A DNA stretch of 64,000 bases from the NCBI RefSeq assembly GCF_000165505.1, contig NC_014632.1, positions 620,001 through 684,000 on the forward strand, given 5' to 3'. The DNA comes from Ilyobacter polytropus DSM 2926. Lineage in GTDB: Bacteria; Fusobacteriota; Fusobacteriia; Fusobacteriales; Fusobacteriaceae. Both the position numbers and the translations under genes were made by a program. Numbering within the stretch: the stretch's first letter is position 1; the number at the start of each line of letters is the position of its first letter. Positions 54,243 to 62,718 of the stretch are shown piece by piece. The notes beneath the pieces are model-generated. The model was not told where the DNA came from and did not search any database. It worked only from the letters and a program-made list of their open reading frames with translations.

Positions 54243-54404
54243 TTAATCTATTTTTTTAAATATTTTTTTTTTCAAACCGCAGGTTGGACAGGTCCAATTA
54301 TCGTCAAGTTGATCAAAGGGAAGATTCATCTGATTTCCATTATCATATTCAATATAAACATATATATACCCACAGTGGATACATTGATATTTTTCAGTTT
54401 TCAT
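54243..54404 (-). CDS. Rubredoxin
   Basis: 53 residues, too short for routine ORF calling. The iron site is CIHCG near residue 8 and CPTCG near residue 39, with YIYVYIEYDNG and LPFDQLDDNWTC between, the rubredoxin pattern. AGGAGG is 9 bases before the ATG. It is basic at the C-terminus (LKKKIFKKID). In anaerobes rubredoxins pass electrons to rubrerythrin or superoxide reductase; no partner gene is nearby. Promoter on the minus strand at 54442-54471. Confidence 0.9.
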   Translation of the reverse strand: MKTEKYQCIHCGYIYVYIEYDNGNQMNLPFDQLDDNWTCPTCGLKKKIFKKID

Positions 54405-54441
54405 ATCTAAACCTCCTCATAATTTTAATATATGTACATAA

Positions 54442-54471
54442 ATCATACCTTAATTCTGCTGATAAAATCAA
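54442..54471 (-). promoter_or_regulatory. Rubredoxin promoter
   Basis: On the minus strand TTGATT (54471-54466) and TATGAT (54447-54442), 18 bases apart. Confidence 0.55.
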
Positions 54472-54612
54472 TTTTACTTAAAAGTTTAATTAATTTTACT
54501 AGATATTTCAAAATATAGATATAATTAACCAAAGAAAATTATCTTTTTTTTATTACTAAAAACGGTATACTGTTTTAAACTAAAGTTATTTACAGATCAA
54601 GGAGGAAAAAAA

Positions 54613-55863
54613 ATGAAAAAAATTACCGAAAGATTTTTTAAATATATAAAAATTGATACCAAATCAGATGAAAGCAGGCTGACATGTCCAAGTACAGAAA
54701 GTCAGATGGGATTTGCAAAACTCATGGTAGAGGAACTAAAGGCCATAGGAATGGATAGAGTATCCCTAGACGACAATGGCTATGTATCTGCTACTCTTTC
54801 TTCAAATACAGATAAAGATATACCTGTAATAGGATTTGTAGCTCATATGGATACTGCCCCGTCTTTTTCTGGTAAAAATATAAATCCAAGAATTGTTGAA
54901 AAATATAACGGAGAAGAGATTATCTTAAATAATCAGGATAATATCATAATGTCTCCTAATGATTTTCCTGAACTAAAAAATTATCTGGGACAGGATCTCA
55001 TAGTCACAGACGGGACTACTCTTCTAGGAGCAGATGATAAGGCAGGGATAACAGAGATAATAACAGCCATGGAATATCTAATAAATAATCCTCATATAAA
55101 ACATGGGGAGATAAAAGTGGGGTTCACACCTGATGAAGAGATAGGAAAGGGAGCTGATTTATTTGATGTTGAAAAATTTGGAGCAGACTATGCCTATACA
55201 ATTGATGGAGGTGAGATAGGGGAGCTAGAGTATGAAAATTTCAATGCAGCATCAGCAATGATAAAAATAAACGGAAGAAATATCCATCCTGGAACCTCTA
55301 AAAATAAAATGGTAAATTCTGTGCTTCTCGGTATGGAGTTAAATTCTATGCTCCCTGTAAATGAAAGACCTGAATATACTGAAAACTATGAGGGGTTTTT
55401 TCTCCTCTGTGATATAAAGGGAGATGTAGAGAGTACCAACATGAACTATATCATAAGGGATCATCATATTGAAAAATTTGATCAGAAGAAAAATCTCATA
55501 AAAAATGCAGTTGATTTTCTCAATAAAAAATATGGCCTTGGAATTTTTGAACTGGAAATAAAAGACAGTTACTATAATATGAGGGAAAAAGTTTTACCTG
55601 TTATAGAAATAGTGGATATTGTAAAAAAATCAATGGAGGATATTGGAATAAATCCCATTGTGAAACCTATAAGAGGCGGAACAGACGGAGCAAGACTTTC
55701 TTATATGGGCCTGCCATGTCCAAATATATTCACAGGTGGGCATAATTTTCACGGGAAGTTTGAGTATATTCCAGTGCAGTCAATGGAAAAATCTGTGGAA
55801 CTTATAGTTAAAATCTGTCAAAATTATGTAGAAAGTGAAATTTCAATTAAGAAAAAAAAGTAA
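54613..55863 (+). CDS. pepT: Peptidase T (tripeptidase)
   Basis: 416 residues. M20-family metallopeptidase that removes the N-terminal residue of tripeptides. GFVAHMDTAPSFSG carries the first zinc His and Asp; TDGTTLLGADDKAGITEI the bridging Asp; FTPDEEIGKGADLFDVEKF the catalytic Glu pair; IRGGTDGARLSYMGLPCPNIFTGGHNFHGKFEY the last ligand. AAGGAGG precedes the ATG. TATACT at 54566-54571 is a possible -10. Confidence 0.97.
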   Translation: MKKITERFFKYIKIDTKSDESRLTCPSTESQMGFAKLMVEELKAIGMDRVSLDDNGYVSATLSSNTDKDIPVIGFVAHMDTAPSFSGKNINPRIVEKYNGEEIILNNQDNIIMSPNDFPELKNYLGQDLIVTDGTTLLGADDKAGITEIITAMEYLINNPHIKHGEIKVGFTPDEEIGKGADLFDVEKFGADYAYTIDGGEIGELEYENFNAASAMIKINGRNIHPGTSKNKMVNSVLLGMELNSMLPVNERPEYTENYEGFFLLCDIKGDVESTNMNYIIRDHHIEKFDQKKNLIKNAVDFLNKKYGLGIFELEIKDSYYNMREKVLPVIEIVDIVKKSMEDIGINPIVKPIRGGTDGARLSYMGLPCPNIFTGGHNFHGKFEYIPVQSMEKSVELIVKICQNYVESEISIKKKK

Positions 55864-55890
55864 CTTTTGCATATTATTTTTTAATAGGTT

Positions 55891-55919
55891 TTGACAGTTA
55901 GATTGTTTATGTGTATAAT
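55891..55919 (+). promoter_or_regulatory. Consensus promoter of cysK-cysE
   Basis: TTGACA (55891-55896), 17-base spacer, TATAAT (55914-55919): a perfect sigma-70 match, the strongest promoter in the window. Confidence 0.85.
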
Positions 55920-55960
55920 AAAGAATATTCCTTATATAAAAAATAAAGAAAGGGGATTTT

Positions 55961-56872
55961 ATGATTGTCAACAATTCAGTAGAGCTTATAGGAAATACAC
56001 CTGTAGTAAGGCTGTCCAATCTACATCAGGACGGAATGGCTGAAATTTATATAAAATTAGAGGGTAAAAATCCAGGTGGAAGTATAAAAGACAGAGCTGC
56101 TCTAGGAATGATAGAAGAAGCTGAAAAATCAGGGATACTGAAAAAAAACGGAGTTATAATAGAGCCTACAAGTGGAAATACAGGTATTGCATTAACTCTT
56201 ATAGGGGTTTTAAAAGGTTACAGGGTAATAGTTGTAATGCCTGACACCATGAGTGTAGAGAGAAGAAATATAGTAAAATCATACGGTGGGGAACTTGTGC
56301 TTACTGATGGTTCTCTTGGCATGAAAGGTGCTATTGAAAAAGCTGAAGAACTTTCTTATAATATTGCCGGTAGTTTTATACCTCAGCAGTTTACCAATAA
56401 AGCCAATCCTGCAAAGCATTATGAAAGTACTGCAGAGGAAATTCTTGAGGATTTTGATAGTTTAGATGCTTTTGTCACAGGAGTAGGTACCGGTGGGACA
56501 GTCACAGGTATTGGTAAAAAATTAAAAGAAAAGATGAAAAATATAAAAATATATGCAGTGGAACCGGAAACATCTGCTGTAATGTCAGGAGAAAATCCAG
56601 GAAAACACAAGATACAGGGTATAGGGGCAGGTTTTATACCTGAAATATTAGATATGGATATTGTGGACGAAGTGATACAAATAAATGATGCTGAGGCTTA
56701 CGAATCTGCCAGAGATACAGCTAAAAAAGAGGGACTGCTTCTTGGGATATCATCTGGGGCAAATATTGCAGCTGCAGTAAAAGTAGCCAAAGAACTGGGA
56801 GAAGGGAAAAAAGTTTTGACCATATCTCCAGACGGAGGAGAGAAGTATCTCTCTACAGACCTTTACGGATAA
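55961..56872 (+). CDS. cysK: Cysteine synthase A (O-acetylserine sulfhydrylase)
   Basis: 303 residues. PLP enzyme making cysteine from O-acetylserine and sulfide. PLP lysine in GGSIKDRAALGMI, EPTSGNTGIALTLIG binding substrate, GTGGTVTGIGKKL holding the phosphate, and LGISSGANIAAAVKVA. AAAGGGG precedes the ATG. Paired with cysE 38 bases downstream, so serine from SerA could feed this step. Confidence 0.95.
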   Translation: MIVNNSVELIGNTPVVRLSNLHQDGMAEIYIKLEGKNPGGSIKDRAALGMIEEAEKSGILKKNGVIIEPTSGNTGIALTLIGVLKGYRVIVVMPDTMSVERRNIVKSYGGELVLTDGSLGMKGAIEKAEELSYNIAGSFIPQQFTNKANPAKHYESTAEEILEDFDSLDAFVTGVGTGGTVTGIGKKLKEKMKNIKIYAVEPETSAVMSGENPGKHKIQGIGAGFIPEILDMDIVDEVIQINDAEAYESARDTAKKEGLLLGISSGANIAAAVKVAKELGEGKKVLTISPDGGEKYLSTDLYG

Positions 56873-56910
56873 AATATAAAGAATAAAAAAATGGAAAGAG
56901 AGGTATATCT

Positions 56911-57468
56911 ATGTTTAAAGGATTAAAATACGATTTAGATAATATACTTAAACAAGATCCTGCTGCTAGAAGCAGACTGGAAGTCTTTTTTCTTTACCCG
57001 AGTATTCACTCGGTTATTTTTCACAGAATTTCCAGTTTTCTTTACAATAAAAAGTTTTTTTTCCTGGCTAGATTTATCTCTCAATTTGCACGTTTTTTAA
57101 CAGGGATAGAAATACATCCAGGTGCTAAAATAGGAAAAGGCCTATTTATTGATCACGGTATGGGAGTAGTAATAGGTGAAACAGCTGTTGTTGGAAATAA
57201 CATAACCCTTTATCATCAGGTCACTTTAGGAGGGACAGGAAATGAGAAAGGTAAGAGACATCCTACAGTAGAGGATGGTTGTATAATTGGATCTGGAGCC
57301 AAAGTTTTGGGTAATATAACATTGGGTCCAGGAAGCAGAGTGGGAGCCAACTCGGTGGTTTTAAAAGATGTACCTGCTGGAGCTACTGTAGTTGGGATAC
57401 CAGCAGCGATAAAAAAAAAGCGGTATAAAATAAACAAAGAAGCTGAAATGACTTCAAAAAGAGCGTAG
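56911..57468 (+). CDS. cysE: Serine O-acetyltransferase
   Basis: 185 residues. Left-handed beta-helix acetyltransferase: [50 protein letters not shown], and [40 protein letters not shown]. The short form lacks the long N-terminal helical domain of E. coli CysE. It makes O-acetylserine for CysK. Ends at a terminator. Confidence 0.95.
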   Translation: MFKGLKYDLDNILKQDPAARSRLEVFFLYPSIHSVIFHRISSFLYNKKFFFLARFISQFARFLTGIEIHPGAKIGKGLFIDHGMGVVIGETAVVGNNITLYHQVTLGGTGNEKGKRHPTVEDGCIIGSGAKVLGNITLGPGSRVGANSVVLKDVPAGATVVGIPAAIKKKRYKINKEAEMTSKRA

Positions 57469-57471
57469 ATT

Positions 57472-57503
57472 TAAACTGTGGAATTTGTTCCACAGTTTTT
57501 TTA
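57472..57503 (+). terminator. Terminator after cysE
   Basis: AAACTGTGGAA pairs with TTCCACAGTTT over TTTG, followed by a T tract. Confidence 0.88.
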
Positions 57504-57601
57504 TAAAATTTTTGAAAAAAAGTTTTCTTAATTTATGATATATTAGATATAAATCGAAATAACAAAAGATTAATGTGCAGAGACAGATAGGAGAACAGAG
57601 T

Positions 57602-58580
57602 ATGAGCAGATTTGATATAGGAAAATTAATGATAGGGAACATAGAACTTACAATGCTTTTTAAAGACTCCTATATGGATCTTCTGAAAATAGAAAAAAAT
57701 ATGAAAACAGAGATAAAAAAACTGGATTTTTCAAAGGAGTTTTACTTTTCAGGTAAAAAGACAGAATTTTTTTACTCTTCTTATACTGAGTATATTAAAG
57801 CAAAGTGGGATAAAAGATATAAAACTTTTGGAATACGGAAAGGTTATATATTGTCTGAGGGCAATAATTACTTGTACGGATAATATTATAGATAATGAAA
57901 ATAAGGGTGTGCTTTTTTTGAAAACGCCCAAAAATACTGTGGTAAATAATGTGCTTCTGCTGATGGTATGTCAGAATATACTTATAAACACCTTGAATAA
58001 TCTAGGGGATGACAAAGGAGAGGTAGCACGGGTTATCTTAGAAAAAATTCATAGAGTGGCAGAAAGTGAGGGCCTTAGAGATGAAGGACTATATAAAAAA
58101 TATCCTAATCCTCAAGAAATAATAGAAAAAATCCACAGGGGTATAGGGGGTGAACTTTTACAACTTTCCCTATGGGCACCTATGGAATTAGAAAAATTAG
58201 CTTCTTTGGATAAATTTAACAGAGGTTTGTATGATATCGGAATGGCCCTTCAAGGTCTAGATGACCTAAGTGATATGGAGGAAGACCTTGATGCTAATAA
58301 AGTGAACCTCGGAATATCACACCTGATAAATAATTTATCTTTTGAAAAAGACAATTTGAAGCTTAAATTCTGGATCTCTGATGAAAACATTACTGGGGAA
58401 TTCAGAAGGTTTTTATCCCAGTGCACAAAGGAATGTATAGAAAAGTCACTGGAGGGTTTTGAAAAACTGAGAGAAGGTGGATATCCTGTTTCGACAAATG
58501 AAGCAGTCACCCTAATGAAAATTCTTTTTAAACTTAGGGGACTTGAGAATCTATGGGAAATCAGTTATGAAAACAGATAA
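57602..58580 (+). pseudogene. Isoprenyl-diphosphate-synthase-like gene interrupted by a +1 frameshift
   Basis: Frame one (57602-57883, MSRFDIGKLMIGNIEL onward; AGGAGA before the ATG) and frame two (57828-58580) overlap. They join smoothly if one A of the AAAA run at 57821-57824 is skipped: residues YIKAKWDKRYK would continue as LLEYGKVIYCLRA. The joined product is about 325 residues. Aspartate-rich TDNIIDNE and LDDLSDMEEDLD resemble the two metal-binding motifs of class I isoprenoid synthases, though neither is a perfect DDxxD. Alternatively these are two coupled genes. Family assignment is tentative. It lies directly before the cobalamin adenosyltransferase gene. Confidence 0.55.
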
Positions 58581-58618
58581 AAGGTAAGTCGGTTGTTTTT
58601 AAAATGGAGGTGTATTAA

Positions 58619-59146
58619 ATGTCAATAAGTACAAAATCTGGAGATAAAGGAAATACCAGTCTCTGGAGTGGAGAAAGAGTGAATAAATCTAGTAACAGAG
58701 TTGAAGCCTATGGAACTGTAGATGAACTTAATTCCTTTATAGGTGAGGCAAAACACTATGTGAAAATTTACAGAATAAAAGAGATAATATCCGAAATACA
58801 AGATGATCTTTTTAAAGTGGGTGGGTCCCTTGCAAGTATAGGGGAATTTAAATACCCGGTGACTGATGGAGATGTAGACAGAATAACAGGTTATGTTCAT
58901 GAGTTTGAAAAGAAAATTTCTTTTAATGGGTTTGTCATTCCAGGAACCACCATACAGTCGGCAAAACTAGATGTATGCAGAACCATAGCAAGGAGAAGTG
59001 AAAGAAGGGTTAACACTCTTTCAGAAAATGAAGAAACAGATGAAAACGTAAAAAAATACTTAAATAGATTGTCGGATTTGATATATATAATGGCGAGGTA
59101 TGAGGAAAAATCTGAGGGGAAACTACGACTTAAAAAGTGGGATTGA
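58619..59146 (+). CDS. Cob(I)alamin adenosyltransferase (PduO type)
   Basis: 175 residues. Makes adenosylcobalamin from cob(I)alamin and ATP. STKSGDKGNTSLWSGERVNKSSNRVEAYGTVDELNSFIG is the PduO N-terminal signature (TKxGDxGxT with Glu/Asp pair), and VCRTIARRSERRV with YLNRLSDLIYIMARY the C-terminal one. It supplies the cofactor of glutamate mutase and can also serve other B12 enzymes. AATGGAGGTG precedes the ATG. Confidence 0.95.
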   Translation: MSISTKSGDKGNTSLWSGERVNKSSNRVEAYGTVDELNSFIGEAKHYVKIYRIKEIISEIQDDLFKVGGSLASIGEFKYPVTDGDVDRITGYVHEFEKKISFNGFVIPGTTIQSAKLDVCRTIARRSERRVNTLSENEETDENVKKYLNRLSDLIYIMARYEEKSEGKLRLKKWD

Positions 59147-59174
59147 AAAAAGGAAGGTTATGACCTTCCTTTTT
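59147..59174. terminator. Terminator between the adenosyltransferase and TPR genes
   Basis: AAAAAGGAAGGT pairs with ACCTTCCTTTTT over TATG and works on both strands. Confidence 0.9.
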
Positions 59175-59176
59175 AA

Positions 59177-60367
59177 TTACATGGAACTCAAAAGATTATC
59201 TTTGAGGTTTCTGAATTCAAATAAAATCTCTTTTAAGAGATCTTTGTCTTCTATTGAAAATCTAAAATACTGATTCAGAGAAGTAACAAGTTTATTTAGT
59301 CTAGATTTTGAAATGCCCTCTTTGAAAACCAAAATAAGTTTTTCTTTTATTTTTTCCTTGGATGATAGTGTCTCTTGAAAAATAGCAATATTATCTAAAT
59401 GTTCTTTTATAGTAGATTCTTTTAGATTTTTTTCTTTTAAATTATCTTCAAAGGCCTCTATACTACAAGTTTTAAGGTCCTCTAAAGGAGAGTCATCACT
59501 GTCTGTCTCATTCTCAAAATTTTCACAGACATCTAATGGTATATTTGATTTTAAGAACTCTATGGAACCTTCGGCTGAATTCCAATATTCTCCAAAATTT
59601 TCCCAATAATACAGAAACTTATTCTGAAGTGAGTTAAAAGGGATGTACTTATGAGATTCCTCTTGGAAAAAGCTGTTTTCTTTTTCAAGCTGTAGATATA
59701 CCTTTATATTTTTGCTGTTTAGGTTAGAGATCAAAGCTTTTGCTTCGTCTAATTTACCCGTTATATACAAAGATAAAATCTCATTGAAGACCATAGATGG
59801 ATTTTTATCTTTATCATAGTTTTCTGAAACTTTTATAACAGAATTATAATCTTTTAATTCAAAAAGAGTGTCTACAAGAATTTCACTTACATCCTGTTCG
59901 TCACTAGGGTTTAACTTTAACAAAAGACTGAAAGTCTCCTTTGCTTTAACTGGATTTCCTGCATTTAAACTTCTCACACCAATATTATATACAAAGGTTA
60001 GGAAATCTCTGTTTGATCCATACTTCCAGCAGATCATATCTTCCGGTTTCAAATTTTTTAGGATTAGTTGTACATCTTTTTCTCCTTGTTTAAAGAGTTT
60101 TGAAACCTTGAGATGATTTCCCTGACCAAGTGCTATATCTATAAGGGAGTTGTATGATTCATAATGACATTTAAGATTTTTTACAACGTTGCTTAGCATG
60201 GTTTCAGACTTTGAAAACTCTTCTTTTTCAAGAGCCTCCATGGCCAGATTATATTTTTCAATATATGTGTTTGCTTTATCTGGAAATAACAATATAAATT
60301 CATTTTCTGCAGCCCTTTCTAGATTAGGGGTAATTACCAAGTTCTTTTTATTTATTTTTCTTACCAA
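59177..60367 (-). CDS. TPR-like repeat protein with a recombinase-core-binding-like C-terminus
   Basis: 396 residues, no signal peptide. Residues about 35-240 form helical repeats (NLAMEALEKEEFSKSETMLSNVV, AGNPVKAKETFSLLLKLNPSD) of TPR type, followed by an acidic linker near 285-300. The end (about 305-390: LKESTIKEHLDNIAIFQETL then SRLNKLVTSLNQYFRFS) resembles the SAM-like N-terminal domain of tyrosine recombinases, without the catalytic part. TTG start, with AAGGAG upstream. Function unknown; a protein-interaction role is inferred from the repeats only. Confidence 0.6.
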   Translation of the reverse strand: MVRKINKKNLVITPNLERAAENEFILLFPDKANTYIEKYNLAMEALEKEEFSKSETMLSNVVKNLKCHYESYNSLIDIALGQGNHLKVSKLFKQGEKDVQLILKNLKPEDMICWKYGSNRDFLTFVYNIGVRSLNAGNPVKAKETFSLLLKLNPSDEQDVSEILVDTLFELKDYNSVIKVSENYDKDKNPSMVFNEILSLYITGKLDEAKALISNLNSKNIKVYLQLEKENSFFQEESHKYIPFNSLQNKFLYYWENFGEYWNSAEGSIEFLKSNIPLDVCENFENETDSDDSPLEDLKTCSIEAFEDNLKEKNLKESTIKEHLDNIAIFQETLSSKEKIKEKLILVFKEGISKSRLNKLVTSLNQYFRFSIEDKDLLKEILFEFRNLKDNLLSSM

Positions 60368-60401
60368 AAAAATCCGCTCCTTCTAAAAAAAATTACCCTG
60401 T

Positions 60402-60430
60402 ATTTTAACACGAAGAGAGATATAATTCAA
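60402..60430 (-). promoter_or_regulatory. Promoter of the TPR protein gene
   Basis: On the minus strand TTGAAT (60430-60425), 17 bases, TAAAAT (60407-60402). Confidence 0.6.
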
Positions 60431-60442
60431 GGATGCTTACTC

Positions 60443-60471
60443 TTGCAAGGGTCTTTGAAATAATGTATAAT
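60443..60471 (+). promoter_or_regulatory. Promoter of ktrB-ktrA-mnmG
   Basis: TTGCAA (60443-60448), 17 bases, TATAAT (60466-60471). It is divergent from the TPR promoter and leaves a leader of about 170 bases before ktrB. Confidence 0.7.
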
Positions 60472-60515
60472 AAACGAAGGGTAAAAAATAAATTTTATAC
60501 GTGAAATAGACACTG

Positions 60516-60551
60516 CAGCTAATTATCTAAAATTCTTGAGATAGTTGGCTG
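60516..60551 (+). promoter_or_regulatory. Long stem-loop in the ktrB leader
   Basis: CAGCTAATTATCT (60516-60528) and AGATAGTTGGCTG (60539-60551) pair over all 13 positions with two G-T wobbles and a 10-base loop. No T tract follows. It may be a regulatory RNA structure; it does not match the c-di-AMP riboswitch core I would expect before potassium genes. Confidence 0.5.
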
Positions 60552-60650
60552 TTAAATATTTTAAAGTATATTATTGGAAATTTAAAGTGAATTTTTTAAA
60601 GCTTATACTTTAGTTTTATAAAAAACAAAAATTTTAAAGAGGTGTATGTG

Positions 60651-61988
60651 ATGATTGGTTTTGCACTAAAAAAAATGCCTCCGTCGAGAATATTGCTTTT
60701 GGTTTTTGTTGTCGCGATATTTGTGGGCAGTTTTCTTCTTCTTCTTCCTGCTGCAGTAACCCCTGGGAATAAGATAGGTTATCTCACATCTATTTTCACC
60801 GTTACTTCGGCAGTTTGTGTTACAGGTCTCACAGTAGTAGATGTCAGCAAGGTTTTTTCTCCCTTTGGTCAGAGTGTAATACTTTTTTTCATACAGTTGG
60901 GTGGGCTGGGAATAATGACTTTTTCATCTATTTTATTTATGATGATAGGAAAAAGAATAACCTATCATGAGATGAAAATACTAAAAGAAGATTTAAATGC
61001 AGAAAATACAGGTGAGATAGTTCAACTGGTTAAAAGACTGGTAATGATTGTCTTTACAATTGAGATTATTGGGACAATTTTTTTAACATTGGAATTTTTA
61101 AAAGAGATGCCCTTTAAAAAAGCACTACTTTTTGGGATTTTCCACTCTATATCGGCATTTTGTAATGCTGGATTTTCTTTATTTACAACAGGTCTTGAGG
61201 GCTATTCGGGAAGTGTTATTATCAATCTTACAATTGCACTGCTGATAATATTAGGTGGTATTGGCTTTGCAGTTATAAGTTCTTTTATTAGCTATTATAA
61301 GACGAAGAAAAAAAGATTTAATCTGAGTTCTAAAATGGTTCTCAGAATTTCGACAATATTAACCTTAGGGGGAATGGTGCTTTTTTTTGCACTAGAATAC
61401 AGGAATCCACTGACCATTGGAAAGATGAATTTTTTCCATAAGATCATGGCATCTTTTTTTCAGAGTGTGACAACAAGGACGGCTGGGTTTAATACAGTGC
61501 CTATAGGAAGTCTTACTCCAGGTACAATCTTTTTATTTTGTGTACTTATGTTTATAGGGGCCTCACCTGGATCTACAGGAGGAGGTATCAAGACTACAAC
61601 CTTTGGAGTAATAATGGTCTATGTAGTCGGGATAGTAAGAGGACAGGAAGATATAGAAATATCAAACAGAAGAATCACCTGGCAGATATTAAATAGAGCC
61701 CTTGCAATACTAGTCATATCGGTAGCCTATGTGAGCACTATTATTTTAATAATGTTAATGACGGACCATCTGGGATTCAGTGAGACTATATTTGAAGTTA
61801 TATCAGCTTTCGGAACTGTGGGTCTTTCTATGGGTGTTACTGCTGATATGAATGAATTTTCAAGAATACTAATAATAATAACAATGCTTATTGGAAGAGT
61901 GGGTCCTCTCACCTTTGCACTGGCTCTAGGTGAACAGTCAAAGAAGAAAGAGAGAAAATATCCAAAGGAAAATATTCTGATAGGATAA
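60651..61988 (+). CDS. ktrB: Potassium uptake protein, TrkH/KtrB family
   Basis: 445 residues. Channel-like membrane subunit with four pseudo-repeats, each with a pore loop: TSAVCVTGLTVVD, ISAFCNAGFSLF, TTRTAGFNTVPIG and ISAFGTVGLSMG. The glycine in each loop is the selectivity residue. The short length and partner suggest KtrB rather than TrkH. AGAGGTG supports ATG 60651. Operates with the next gene. Confidence 0.94.
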   Translation: MIGFALKKMPPSRILLLVFVVAIFVGSFLLLLPAAVTPGNKIGYLTSIFTVTSAVCVTGLTVVDVSKVFSPFGQSVILFFIQLGGLGIMTFSSILFMMIGKRITYHEMKILKEDLNAENTGEIVQLVKRLVMIVFTIEIIGTIFLTLEFLKEMPFKKALLFGIFHSISAFCNAGFSLFTTGLEGYSGSVIINLTIALLIILGGIGFAVISSFISYYKTKKKRFNLSSKMVLRISTILTLGGMVLFFALEYRNPLTIGKMNFFHKIMASFFQSVTTRTAGFNTVPIGSLTPGTIFLFCVLMFIGASPGSTGGGIKTTTFGVIMVYVVGIVRGQEDIEISNRRITWQILNRALAILVISVAYVSTIILIMLMTDHLGFSETIFEVISAFGTVGLSMGVTADMNEFSRILIIITMLIGRVGPLTFALALGEQSKKKERKYPKENILIG

Positions 61989-62041
61989 ATTTTAAAAATG
62001 AAAAATTTTAATAAAACAGATTATTGGGGAAAGGTGAAATT

Positions 62042-62704
62042 ATGGCAAAACAGTATCTTGTTATTGGACTAGGAAGATTTGGAACAAGCGTGGCAAAGAC
62101 ATTATACGAGGCAGGGGAAGATGTCTTAGCAGTGGACATAGACGAAGATCTAGTACAGGAAGCGGTAAACAATAGTGTAGTTGATAATGCAGTTACTCTA
62201 GACGTTGCCGACGAAAGAGCCATGAAAGAGATCGGTGCAGGAAATTTTGATGTAGCCTTTGTCTGTATAGGTTCAAAGCTTCAGTCTAGTATAATAATAA
62301 CCCTAATTCTTCAGGAGATGGGAGTAAAAAATATAATAGCCAAGGCGGTAAGTAAAAGTCACGGTAAGGTATTGGGTAAAATAGGAGCAACAAAAGTAAT
62401 ATATCCAGAAGAGTACATGGGGAAAAGAGTGGCATTACTTGCTATGGAGCCAAACATGATAGAACACTTGAGATTTTCTCAGGATTTTCTTCTTGTGGAG
62501 ATAAAGGCACCGAGCATATTTTGGGATAAAACCCTTATGGAACTTGGAATAAGAAATAAATATAATGTTAATATTGTAGGTATCAAGAAAGGGAACGGGA
62601 CATTAGATCCAACTCCTCGGGCAGACAGTGTCATCGAAAAAGATGATATACTTTTGGTAATAACCGATGCAAAAACTGCCAAACAGCTTGAAGACCTAAA
62701 ATAA
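62042..62704 (+). CDS. ktrA: Potassium uptake regulatory subunit KtrA/TrkA (RCK)
   Basis: 220 residues, one RCK_N domain ([21 protein letters not shown], nucleotide-binding) and one RCK_C domain (about 135-220). This is the single-RCK KtrA form that gates KtrB by binding ATP, ADP or c-di-AMP. AAAGGTGA precedes ATG 62042. 53 bases after ktrB, 14 bases before mnmG. Confidence 0.95.
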   Translation: MAKQYLVIGLGRFGTSVAKTLYEAGEDVLAVDIDEDLVQEAVNNSVVDNAVTLDVADERAMKEIGAGNFDVAFVCIGSKLQSSIIITLILQEMGVKNIIAKAVSKSHGKVLGKIGATKVIYPEEYMGKRVALLAMEPNMIEHLRFSQDFLLVEIKAPSIFWDKTLMELGIRNKYNVNIVGIKKGNGTLDPTPRADSVIEKDDILLVITDAKTAKQLEDLK

Positions 62705-62718
62705 TTCAGGAGGAAATA

